A stretch of 64,000 nt of DNA from Ottowia oryzae (lineage in GTDB: Bacteria; Pseudomonadota; Gammaproteobacteria; Burkholderiales; Burkholderiaceae_C): NCBI RefSeq assembly GCF_003008535.1, contig NZ_CP027666.1, forward strand, positions 2,841,501-2,905,500, given 5' to 3'. Position numbers and translations under genes: made by a program. How positions within the stretch are numbered: the first letter of the stretch is position 1; each line of letters begins with the position of its first letter. Of this stretch, positions 17,283 through 24,811 are shown in pieces. The notes below the pieces were generated by a model. That model had not been told where the DNA came from. It did no database searches and saw nothing but the letters and a program-made list of their open reading frames with translations.

Positions 17283-17510
17283 TGAGCGGCCCCCTGCGCC
17301 CGCTTCGCCCGATCCAGCATGGCCTTCAGCGCTTCGATCACCTTCGATGCATCGGCCGTGGGCAGGAATTTCACATCGTCCACACCGGTGCCTGTGTGGC
17401 GCCCCACGAAGATCAGCAGCGCTGCTGCACTGGCATCGCGCAGGCCGCCGACTTCGCCGATCTTCTTCCACAGCCACTTGATCTTGGCGGCCTGGTCATC
17501 TCGATCACCC
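17279..17510 (-). pseudogene. gemA-like (Mu gp16, DUF1018) C-terminal remnant
   Basis: About 75 codons remain, reading AAKIKWLWKKIGEVGGLRD, then GRHTGTGVDDVKFL and ASKVIEALKAMLDRA. This is the pattern of the C-terminal half of GemA, a Mu-phage early protein. The 5' half is missing; upstream of about 17510 the sequence belongs, on the opposite strand, to a head-protein remnant. The join is therefore a deletion or inversion breakpoint. Confidence 0.65.
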
Positions 17511-17966
17511 GCGCGCGCCGCCACCATCGTGCACACGGAAGTCAGCCGCGCATTCGCCGTGGCGTCGCAGCAGCGGCTTGACCAGGCGGCCAGCGTGGTG
17601 CCCGGCCTGGGCAAGCAATGGCGGCGCAGCGGCAAGATTCACAGCCGCTGGAACCACGACATCATGGACGGCCAGATGGTGGCGGCGGACAAGCCCTTCC
17701 GCGTGCCCAATCCCAACGGCGGCGCAGACCTGATGCAAGGCCCGCACGACCCCAAGGCGCCCGTTGAGCAAGTCATTCACTGCGGCTGTGTGGCCATCCC
17801 GTGGATGAAAGAATGGGAGGTGCAGATACCAGGCGCCAAGCCATTCACCGCCAAGGAGCTGCAGCGCGACCCCGGCAAGGCCGAGCTGGATCGCCGGGCC
17901 AAGGCGGCGGGGTACCGGCCAGAGCCGGCAAAAAAGCCTGCAGGAGAGCCTGAGCGAGGCGCCTGA
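17511..17966 (+). pseudogene. Phage minor head protein (Mu gp30/F-like), C-terminal remnant
   Basis: About 151 codons remain. RAATIVHTEVSRAF matches the ARTE-type start of the head-morphogenesis core, followed by QWRRSGKIHSRWNHDIMDGQ, then LMQGPHDPKAPVEQVIHCGC and the final PWMKEW. No start codon or N-terminal half is left; the frame opens at the junction with the gemA remnant. An extended Lys/Pro-rich tail precedes the TGA. Confidence 0.7.
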
Positions 17967-18174
17967 TTCGGGTCGATTTGGCCCCACCGGAGGCCGGGCC
18001 GCTGGAACGCTTTAAACCTGTTCTAGGCTACATAGCCTGCAACCAGCGCCCAAAAGTCGCACTGGCGGCGATTTAAAGCGGGTTTAAAGCATCTATGCTG
18101 GCGTTGGTCCGTTGGACTTTGGCGGCGCCAACAGAGATTGCGCGCTTGGTGCTCAAACCGTCCCTGAATCAAAA

Positions 18175-19065
18175 ATGACCCTTTTGCGTGATAACGCTCG
18201 CCTGGAACGACGCGTGTTGGATCTGGTTGGTGCCGTGAAATCCGGAACCAAGGTAGAAGACAGCCTAGTCGAACTGAAGACTGAATGGCCAGCGCCAGAG
18301 GGCGCGTTCAGACAGCTGGCCGGGCACGCCAACGCAGCGCGGGGCGACAACATTCTGTGGGTGATCGGCATCAACGAGAAGGATCGGTCGGTTCCGGGCG
18401 CAAACGGCGAGGAACTTTCGCTCTGGTGGCCGCAGGTTCAGAAGCGGTTTGAATCCACAAGCCCGGATCTGATTCGCCACCTCAACGTCCAGTTCGAGGG
18501 GGTAAGCGCTCAGGCGCTGCTATTCGGCACGGATCGCGCGCCGTATGTCGTTCACGCGTCGGTGAAACCAGAAGCCGAGGTGCCGTGGCGAGACGGAACG
18601 CGAACCAGATCTGCAAAGCGACATGAACTGCTGTCTTTGCTGGAGGCATCTACAAAGGCGATCGCAACTGAAATCATCTCAGGAAGGCTGCACTATGGTC
18701 CCGACGATGCGCTCTCAGGCACTCTGACCTTCATCATCTCGGAGACTCTAGAACAACGGATAGTGGTTCCCGTACGCAGATGCGGCTGCACTGTGCGCCA
18801 AGCAACAAAACAATGGGAGCTCGACCACTCCAACATAGCGCTACGACCATATGTCCATATGGCTAGAGTCCCGAATCCGACCGTGACACATCTTGGTGAG
18901 GCGGTTGCGATTGATGGCACGGGTCTGGTTACCGTGAATCTTCGTCTGGCAACCGCCAGCCAAATGATCGAGGAAGAACCCATTGAAATAGACTTGATCC
19001 TGCCGATCCTGCATTTACAGGATCCCCTAAGGAACGTCTGCGCAATGCGCTTTGAGATGTGCTGA
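18175..19065 (+). CDS. AlbA_2 (Schlafen-like) domain protein, 3' end replaced by IS
   Basis: The present frame gives 296 residues. The N-terminal half resembles the AlbA_2 putative nucleic-acid-binding domain: LVELKTEWPAPEGAFRQLAG, HANAARGDNILWVIGINEKD, then YVVHASVKPEAEVPWRDGTR with a TRSAKRHELL tail. The C-terminal half is an unrecognised, probably beta-rich domain. IS insertion after base 19030 swaps the last about 25 residues for 12 read from the IS end. Removing the IS restores a 309-residue frame ending at 20270. Codon use is less GC-biased than in neighbours. A defence or regulatory role is only a guess from prophage cargo position. Confidence 0.65.
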   Translation: MTLLRDNARLERRVLDLVGAVKSGTKVEDSLVELKTEWPAPEGAFRQLAGHANAARGDNILWVIGINEKDRSVPGANGEELSLWWPQVQKRFESTSPDLIRHLNVQFEGVSAQALLFGTDRAPYVVHASVKPEAEVPWRDGTRTRSAKRHELLSLLEASTKAIATEIISGRLHYGPDDALSGTLTFIISETLEQRIVVPVRRCGCTVRQATKQWELDHSNIALRPYVHMARVPNPTVTHLGEAVAIDGTGLVTVNLRLATASQMIEEEPIEIDLILPILHLQDPLRNVCAMRFEMC

Positions 19066-20192
19066 CGCGGAGCCGCCAAGCCAACTCGTTTTCTCAGCTT
19101 CGACAGCGCGCGGGGCGATGCCGTTTTCGACCCAGTTCCTGGGCGTTCGGCTGTTTGCAGACGCACTCATGCCTGCGCTCCCATCAACGTTCGCCGCATC
19201 ATCCACAGGTTGGACAGAGCGAACAGCGTATGCAACTGCGCGGTGTTCTTGGCCAGCCCGCGGTAACGCACCTTCACGTGCCCGAACTGGCGCTTGATCA
19301 CCCGGAACGGGTGCTCGACCTTGGCCCGGATGCTGGCCTTCAGGCGTTCGAGTTGGTCGGTCAGATCGTCGACGAGCTTGGTCTTGTCCAGTTCGCGGCG
19401 TTTGCCTGGACGCATGGCGATGTTCCAGCGCACGCCGGCTTTGGCATCAGGGCGCTTGTCCGCTCCTTGGTAGCCTGCGTCACCCCAGGCCTCGGTTTCT
19501 TCTCCATGCAGCAGCGTGTTGGCCTCGACCACATCGTTCACGCTGCCAGCCGTTGCGCGCACCGTGTGCACCAGGCCCGATTCGGCATCCACACCGATGT
19601 GGGCCTTCATGCCAAAGTACCACTGGTTGCCTTTCTTGCTCTGCTTCATCTGCGGGTCGCGCTCGCCCGAGGCGTTCTTGGTCGAGCTGGGCGCGGCGAT
19701 CAACGTGGCGTCCACCACCGTGCCGGCGCGCAGCATCAGGCCTTTGGCTCCCAGCAGCTCGTTGACCAGCGCCAGGATCTGGGCGCTGAGCTTGTGTTCC
19801 TCCAACAGCCGGCGGAATCGAAGGATCGTGGTCTCGTCGGGCACCGGTGTGTCCCAGTTCAAGCCTGCGAACTCGCGGAACAAAGGCACGTCGTGCAGCG
19901 ACTCTTCCATCGCCGGATCGCTCAGCGTGAACCACTGTTGCATGAAATGGATGCGCAGCATCGTCTCCACGGCAAACGGTGGACGACCGCGCTTGCCTTC
20001 AGGCGCATAGGGCGTGATCAGGGTAACCAAGGCCGCCCACGGCACCACACGTTCCATTTCTGCGAGGAACTCGCGCTTGCGTGTGCGCTTGGTCGTCAGG
20101 TTCAGGCCCAGGTCCGCTTGCTTCATGGCGTCAATTGTCTTCGCGCTCCCGCGCCGATCAGCACATCGAGGCTCGATTTACGCAGACCTTCC
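19031..20192 (-). mobile_element. IS5-family insertion sequence, complete
   Basis: The 1162-bp element has imperfect terminal inverted repeats: GGAACGTCTGCG at the left, GGAAGGTCTGCG at the right, and GATGTGCTGA shared further in. It is flanked by 4-bp direct repeats CTAA (19027-19030 and 20193-20196), matching the YTAR target of the IS5 group. It carries one intact transposase gene. Intact duplications suggest a fairly recent insertion. Confidence 0.93.
19167..20126 (-). CDS. IS5-family transposase
   Basis: This 319-residue DDE transposase mobilises the surrounding element. The N-terminal domain contains RGRPPFAVETMLRIHFMQQW, typical of the IS5 group. The catalytic triad is visible as the Asp in VVDATLIAAPSSTK, the Asp in WGDAGYQG and the Glu in AKVEHPFRVIKRQFG. 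The frame is intact from ATG 20126, so it could be active. Confidence 0.95.
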   Translation of the reverse strand: MKQADLGLNLTTKRTRKREFLAEMERVVPWAALVTLITPYAPEGKRGRPPFAVETMLRIHFMQQWFTLSDPAMEESLHDVPLFREFAGLNWDTPVPDETTILRFRRLLEEHKLSAQILALVNELLGAKGLMLRAGTVVDATLIAAPSSTKNASGERDPQMKQSKKGNQWYFGMKAHIGVDAESGLVHTVRATAGSVNDVVEANTLLHGEETEAWGDAGYQGADKRPDAKAGVRWNIAMRPGKRRELDKTKLVDDLTDQLERLKASIRAKVEHPFRVIKRQFGHVKVRYRGLAKNTAQLHTLFALSNLWMMRRTLMGAQA

Positions 20193-20196
20193 CTAA

Positions 20197-20270
20197 AGCT
20201 ACACGCTGTTGGGACACATGATCCTTACAACGCAGCCTCGGGTTCGCACTGGACTTTGCGAGAAAAATAA
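20197..20270 (+). pseudogene. Displaced 3' end of the AlbA_2-type gene
   Basis: If the IS and one CTAA copy are removed, the frame of 18175-19030 continues here as KLHAVGTHDPYNAASG and ends in TLREK and TAA at 20268-20270. The exact frame match across the insertion supports this as the original C-terminus. Confidence 0.75.
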
Positions 20271-20338
20271 CCGAACGGCGCTCAGATGCTGGCATCAACG
20301 CAGCATTCGGTAGCGGCCTGGAAACCTCTCTCAACCAC

Positions 20339-20367
20339 AGGCCGACACACGTCGGCCTTAGTTTTTT
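20339..20367 (+). terminator. Rho-independent terminator in prophage remnant
   Basis: AGGCCGAC (20339-20346) pairs with GTCGGCCT (20351-20358) across a 4-base loop, followed by TAGTTTTTT. It lies 69 bp after the original stop of the AlbA_2-type gene and probably ended its transcript before the IS came in. Confidence 0.85.
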
Positions 20368-20436
20368 GTACCCCCCTCGGCACAGTCACTCCGTCCGTAA
20401 TCGCCGCGCCATGCGGCCTACACCGATGGAGTGCAC

Positions 20437-20679
20437 ATGTCCGACGACAAGACCAAAGACCAGGCCGCTGCTGGCCTTTTCAGTAAGGAAGATTTCACGC
20501 GGTTGGCGGGCTTGTTGGGGGTTTTAAAAGGGAAGTTCATCCTGAGCCTGAACGACACATCGGGCGTGCGCGAGGTGCTTTCAGGGTTCCGGATTGAGGC
20601 TTTAAAGACGCGCTACAGCATCAATTCGAACAAGACGCAGGAAGCATCAGAGGTGCTGATCAGCAACTTTCGGACGTGA
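20437..20679 (+). pseudogene. D12-class adenine methyltransferase, C-terminal remnant
   Basis: The frame has 80 codons. KEDFTRLAGLLGVLKGKFIL, SLNDTSGVREVLSGF and a final EVLISNF match the C-terminal part of D12-type N6-adenine DNA methylases, common in Mu-like phages. The catalytic DPPY part is absent, so it cannot methylate. The first dozen residues (MSDDKTKDQAAAG) are not part of the family and may come from the rearrangement. Confidence 0.6.
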
Positions 20680-20756
20680 TCCGAATGGGTGGCGCGGTTT
20701 AAACCGGGGTCGGAGAGGGCGACCAAGTTGTCCACAGGCCGGCTGGGACGGTGGAA

Positions 20757-20814
20757 AGTGCGCCAAAACTCGCGTTAATTAGCGCCAAAGCCGGCGTGAT
20801 TTAGCGCCAAAGCG
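20757..20814 (-). repeat. Right end of the Mu-like remnant, three sites
   Basis: Read inward on the minus strand, the sites are CGCTTTGGCGCTAA (20814-20801), GGCTTTGGCGCTAA (20792-20779) and GTTTTGGCGCACT (20769-20757). A GGCCTGTGGACAACTT block follows (20740-20725), mirroring CTGTGGATAAG at the left end. Confidence 0.65.
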
Positions 20815-20972
20815 CGCGGCGCGCCATCCGCCGATCACCGAAGCGGCGCCCTGACCCGCGGGCGACTGCCCACCAGCCATCACCCCGCAACACGCCCGCC
20901 ATAATCAGCTGCACTTTCAACCAGCGGCCTGGCAGCAACACGGCGCCGCTCACACAACAGGAGACTGGCTTC

Positions 20973-21731
20973 ATGCACATCAAGGACAAGGTATTCATCG
21001 TCACCGGCGGCGCTTCGGGCCTGGGCGAAGGCACGGCGCGCATGCTGGCGCGCGAGGGCGCCAAGGTCGTCATCGCCGACATGCAGGTTGAAAAAGGCGA
21101 AGCGGTGGCCAAGGACATTGGCGGCGCCTTCGTGAAGTGCGACGTGAGCAGCGAAGCCGACGGCCAGGCCGTGGTGGACAAGGCGACGTCGCTGGGCAAG
21201 CTGGCGGGCCTGGTCAACTGCGCCGGCATCGCCCCCGCCGAAAAAACGGTGGGCAAGAACGGCGCGCACAAGCTGGACGTGTTCACCAAGACCATCATGG
21301 TCAACCTGGTGGGCACCTTCAACATGATTCGCATGGCCGCCGCCGCCATGGCGCAGAACGAGCCTGAAAGCACCGGCGAGCGCGGGGTGCTGATCAGCAC
21401 CGCCAGCGTGGCCGCGTACGACGGGCAGATCGGCCAGGCCGCCTACAGCGCCAGCAAGGGCGGCGTGGTGGGCATGACGCTGCCCATCGCGCGCGATTTG
21501 TCGCGCAACGGCATTCGCAACATGACCATCGCCCCCGGCATTTTCGGCACGCCGATGCTGTTCACCATGCCGCAAGATGTGCAGGACGCGCTGGCCGCCG
21601 GCGTGCCCTTCCCCAGCCGCCTTGGCACGCCGGAAGACTACGCCAAGCTGGTCAAGCACATCGTTGAAAACGACATGCTGAACGGCGAGGTGATCCGCCT
21701 GGACGGCGCCATTCGCCTGGCGCCGAAGTAA
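20973..21731 (+). CDS. SDR-family 3-hydroxyacyl-CoA dehydrogenase (type-2 like)
   Basis: This 252-residue classical short-chain dehydrogenase resembles HSD17B10/FabG-type 2-methyl-3-hydroxybutyryl-CoA or 3-hydroxyacyl-CoA dehydrogenases. The NAD motif is VTGGASGLGEGTA; Asp in IADMQ points to NAD rather than NADP; NCAG is present; the catalytic Ser is in ISTASVAAYDGQIGQ and the Tyr-Lys pair in AAYSASKGG. Its likely role is fatty-acid or isoleucine breakdown. It lies just outside the prophage remnant. Confidence 0.88.
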   Translation: MHIKDKVFIVTGGASGLGEGTARMLAREGAKVVIADMQVEKGEAVAKDIGGAFVKCDVSSEADGQAVVDKATSLGKLAGLVNCAGIAPAEKTVGKNGAHKLDVFTKTIMVNLVGTFNMIRMAAAAMAQNEPESTGERGVLISTASVAAYDGQIGQAAYSASKGGVVGMTLPIARDLSRNGIRNMTIAPGIFGTPMLFTMPQDVQDALAAGVPFPSRLGTPEDYAKLVKHIVENDMLNGEVIRLDGAIRLAPK

Positions 21732-21787
21732 GTCGCTGGCGGAGCGCCCAAACCTTACGCCGCACGCGCCCACACGCAACGCAGCCC

Positions 21788-22315
21788 ATGTCCACACGCC
21801 CTGAGACGCGGGATTTCCTGCTCGACCAGCTGGGCGACTTGCCCGGTCTGCGCACGCGGCGCATGTTCGGCGAATACTGCGTGTACGTGGACGACAAGCC
21901 GGTGGCCTTCGTCTGCGATGACCAGCTGTACGTCAAGCCCACGCCCGCGGGCCAGGCGCTGCTGCCAGAGCCGGTGTGGGGCAAGTTCTACGACAAGGCC
22001 AGGCCGCACCTGCTGCTGAGCGCCGACCGCTGGGACGACCGCGACCTGCTGCGCGCCTTGCTGATGGCCACGGCCGAAGCGCTGCCCCGGCCCCAGCCGC
22101 CGGGCGCGCGGCGCAAAGCCAAGGCGTTGCCCGATGCACCCGGCGCCGCATCAGGCCGCCGCCGAGCAGCCGCTGGGGCCAAGGCATCGGCAGCCATCAA
22201 GACGCCCCAAGCGGCCAAATCCAAAGCGGCCAAGGTTTCTGCGGCCAAGCCGCCAAAGACGGTAACAGCGGGCCAAGCAGCCCCGAGCACCCGCCCGCGC
22301 AAGCCGGCGATGTAG
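21788..22315 (+). CDS. TfoX N-terminal-domain protein with Lys/Ala-rich tail
   Basis: The product is 175 residues. Residues 1-95 match the TfoX_N fold (LRTRRMFGEYCVYVDDKPVA, then LYVKPTPAGQALL), here without the C-terminal TfoX/Sxy domain. The last 80 residues are rich in Lys, Ala and Pro, as in histone H1-like DNA-binding tails. Stand-alone TfoX_N proteins have no settled function; a link to competence should not be assumed. It starts 57 bp after the SDR gene. Confidence 0.8.
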   Translation: MSTRPETRDFLLDQLGDLPGLRTRRMFGEYCVYVDDKPVAFVCDDQLYVKPTPAGQALLPEPVWGKFYDKARPHLLLSADRWDDRDLLRALLMATAEALPRPQPPGARRKAKALPDAPGAASGRRRAAAGAKASAAIKTPQAAKSKAAKVSAAKPPKTVTAGQAAPSTRPRKPAM

Positions 22316-22384
22316 GCCGGATCGACGGGAAGCATCGCCTGATCGCGCAGGCGCATGCGCGGACTCCTGTGCCCTAACAACTAC

Positions 22385-22435
22385 GCTTTTGATAGCTGCC
22401 AGCGCTGGCGGCGCCTGCGCCAGAGGCTGATTTGA
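22385..22435 (+). repeat. Dispersed repeat (ATAGCTGC family)
   Basis: It reads TTTTGATAGCTGCCAGCGC, then GCGCCAGAGGCTGATTTGAC. It lies between the TfoX_N gene and ggt. Confidence 0.75.
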
Positions 22436-22505
22436 CCTAGAAGCGCCTCACCCCCCAATTTCCGCGCGCTAATATGCCCTTCACCCATTCCAAGAAGGAG
22501 CTCCC

Positions 22506-24359
22506 ATGCAACCCACACGCCTTTTTGCCCTGAGCGCCGTGGCGCTGGCCGCGCTGTTGGCTGGCTGTGCCAGCAGCGGCCCGTTCAACTACACCGCGCC
22601 CAACCTGCCCGCCCAGCCAGAGGGCGCGTCCGGCTGGACGGACAAGCCCGGCTGGGCGACCGAGAAGTTCGCCGTCGCCGCCGCCAACCCCTTGGCCACC
22701 GACGCGGGCTACCAGGTGCTGAAGGCAGGCGGCTCGGCCGTGGATGCCGCCATCGCCGTGCAAATGGTGCTGGGCCTGGTCGAGCCGCAATCCAGCGGCA
22801 TCGCGGGCGGCGCTTTCCTGATGCTGTCCACCGGGCGCGAGGTGGAAGCCTGGGACGGCCGCGAAACCGCGCCCGCCGCTGCGGATGAAAAGCTGTTCCT
22901 GCAGGCCGACGGCAAGCCGATGCCCTTCCCCGAAGCCGTGGTGGGCGGCCGCTCGGTGGGCGTGCCCGGCGCCGTGCGCATGCTGGAGGCCGCGCACAAG
23001 GCGCACGGCAAACTGGCCTGGGCGGATTTGTTCAAGCCCGCCGTTGACCTGGCCGAGCGCGGCTTTCAAGTCAGCCCGCGCCTGAACACGCTGCTGCAAT
23101 CCGAAAAATTCCTGAAGAACGACCCCGTTGCCGCCAAGTACTTTTACGACGCCAGCGGCCAGCCCTGGCCGGTGGGCCACGTGCTGAAGAACCCCGAATA
23201 CGCCGAAGTGCTGCGCGGCATTGCGGCGCGCGGCTCGGTCGCGCTGCTGGAAGGGCCCGTGGCGCAGGCCATCGTCAACAAGGTCAACCAACACCCCACC
23301 AACCCCGGCAAGCTCAGCATGGCCGACTTGGCCGGCTACCAGCCCAAGCGCCGCACCGCGCTGTGCCACGATTTGCTGTCGCAGGCCAACCAGCAGACTT
23401 ACCAGGTTTGTGGCTTTCCGCCGCCTTCTTCCGGCGCGATTGCGGTGGGGCAAATCCTGGGCATCCTGGGGCAAACGCCGGGCGCGCGGCTCAAGCCCGA
23501 TGCGGCTGGCCTGCCCACCGCCGACTGGCTGTACTTCTACAACGAAGCCGCGCGCCTGGCCTTTGCCGACCGCGCGCAGTACGTGGCCGACCCCGACTTC
23601 GTACAGCCGCCCGGCGGCAGCTGGTCCACCCTGCTGGCCCCCGGCTACCTGGCCGACCGCGCCAAGCTGATCGGCGCGCAAAGCATGAAGGTGGGGCAAC
23701 CCGGCCAGCCCGGCGCGGCGAAAACCAGCTACGCGCCCATGGCCAACCAGATCGAGTACGGCACCAGCCACATCAGCATCGTCGATGCCGACGGTAACGC
23801 GCTGGCGATGACGACGACCATCGAAGACCAGTTTGGCTCGCGCCAGATGGTGACCACCAACCCCGCGCGCAGCGGCGGCTTTTTGCTGAACAACGAGCTG
23901 ACCGATTTCAGCTTCGCCCCCGCCGACGCGCAGGGCCGCCCCATCGCCAACCGGGTGCAGCCGGGCAAGCGCCCCCGCTCGTCCATGTCGCCCACGCTGG
24001 TGTTTGAAAAAGCGGCCGACGGCCAGCGCGGCCCGCTGGTGATGAGCGCCGGCAGTCCCGGCGGCGCGCTGATCATTCACTACACCGCCAAGACGCTGAA
24101 CGGCGTGCTGAACTGGGGCATGACGCCGCAGCAGGCCATCGACCTGCCCAACTTCGGCAACACCAACGGCCCGACGATGCTGGAAGAGAAGAAATTCCCG
24201 CCCGCCACCGTCGAAGCCCTGCGCGTGCGCGGCGCCGAAGTGCGCGAGATGAACATGACCAGCGGCCTGCAGGCCATCACCCGCACCGAGATCCACGGCA
24301 AGAAACTCTGGCTGGGCGGCGCCGACCCGCGCCGCGAAGGCGTGGTGATGGGCGACTGA
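22506..24359 (+). CDS. ggt: Gamma-glutamyltransferase, lipoprotein
   Basis: This 617-residue Ntn-hydrolase cleaves gamma-glutamyl bonds of glutathione and related compounds in the periplasm. A lipobox (LLAGC, Cys about 21) marks it as a lipoprotein. The large-subunit start is AANPLATDAGYQVLKAGGSA; the self-processing site is in the segment YGTSHISIVDADGNALAMTT, where the Thr after the Gly becomes the nucleophile. The end GADPRREGVVMGD is typical. AAGGAGCTCCC precedes ATG 22506. Confidence 0.92.
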   Translation: MQPTRLFALSAVALAALLAGCASSGPFNYTAPNLPAQPEGASGWTDKPGWATEKFAVAAANPLATDAGYQVLKAGGSAVDAAIAVQMVLGLVEPQSSGIAGGAFLMLSTGREVEAWDGRETAPAAADEKLFLQADGKPMPFPEAVVGGRSVGVPGAVRMLEAAHKAHGKLAWADLFKPAVDLAERGFQVSPRLNTLLQSEKFLKNDPVAAKYFYDASGQPWPVGHVLKNPEYAEVLRGIAARGSVALLEGPVAQAIVNKVNQHPTNPGKLSMADLAGYQPKRRTALCHDLLSQANQQTYQVCGFPPPSSGAIAVGQILGILGQTPGARLKPDAAGLPTADWLYFYNEAARLAFADRAQYVADPDFVQPPGGSWSTLLAPGYLADRAKLIGAQSMKVGQPGQPGAAKTSYAPMANQIEYGTSHISIVDADGNALAMTTTIEDQFGSRQMVTTNPARSGGFLLNNELTDFSFAPADAQGRPIANRVQPGKRPRSSMSPTLVFEKAADGQRGPLVMSAGSPGGALIIHYTAKTLNGVLNWGMTPQQAIDLPNFGNTNGPTMLEEKKFPPATVEALRVRGAEVREMNMTSGLQAITRTEIHGKKLWLGGADPRREGVVMGD

Positions 24360-24456
24360 CGGGCCCCGGCGGGCCACGCTGCCGCCACCGCCGGGCTGCT
24401 GCCGGCGCGCGGTTTCACCGGCCAAGGTGCGCGCGCGTGGCCCGCTTTGACCCTTG

Positions 24457-24508
24457 AACAGCGGGTAGACAACGGGTAGGCAGCGGACAAACAGCGGATA
24501 CACAGCCG
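24457..24508. repeat. Degenerate 11-bp tandem repeats
   Basis: Successive units are AACAGCGGGTAG, ACAACGGGTAG, GCAGCGGACAA, ACAGCGGATAC and ACAGCC. The short tandem array sits about 100 bp after ggt. Confidence 0.55.
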
Positions 24509-24573
24509 GCGCAGCGGCCCATCTGATCTGGTCGGCGCCGCGCCGTGGCAGCTTGCGAATACCCCAGTTAGCG

Positions 24574-24631
24574 AATCAAACAGGCCGCCAGCGCTTACCG
24601 CACCAGCGCTGACAGCTATGTAAAATATAGC
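24574..24631 (-). repeat. Dispersed repeat (ATAGCTGC family)
   Basis: On the minus strand it reads CATAGCTGTCAGCGCTGGTG, then AAGCGCTGGCGGCCTGTTTG. It is intergenic, between ggt and fdnG. Confidence 0.75.
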
Positions 24632-24811
24632 GATTCTCGATTTCGCCTGCAGTGCCCTGTTTGGGCGGGCCGCCGCTGGTCATATGCACCCCAATTCATA
24701 AGGGTTTTCGCAACGTGGCCACCACGGCTGAAGTCGTAGACTTGACACAAACCGTGCGCTTACCCCGGGGGAGTTCCGAGGTACAGCCTCGAACAACAGG
24801 AGTTAACCACG

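Larger units (their letters stand above)
16741..20814. mobile_element. Remnant of a Mu-like prophage with both ends kept
   Basis: This 4.07-kb segment is bounded by inverted ends that each carry three TTTGGCGC-type sites (left 16741, 16771, 16835; right 20814, 20792, 20769 inward). Inside are pieces of Mu-type genes: gemA, a minor head protein and a D12 methylase, plus an AlbA_2 cargo gene and an IS5-family element. Repressor, transposase and tail genes are gone. GC is visibly lower than in the flanks around 18.6-19.0 kb. No clear 5-bp target duplication was found, so exact ends are uncertain. The stretch 16849-17141 holds no gene I can support. Confidence 0.7.
24360..24811. other. Intergenic region ggt-fdnG (452 bp)
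   Basis: It holds a run of degenerate 11-bp repeats (24457-24508), one dispersed-repeat copy (24574-24631), and TTGACA at 24742-24747, a possible -35 with no convincing -10. No gene is supported. The fdnG promoter should lie here, 3' of the repeat. Confidence 0.5.
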
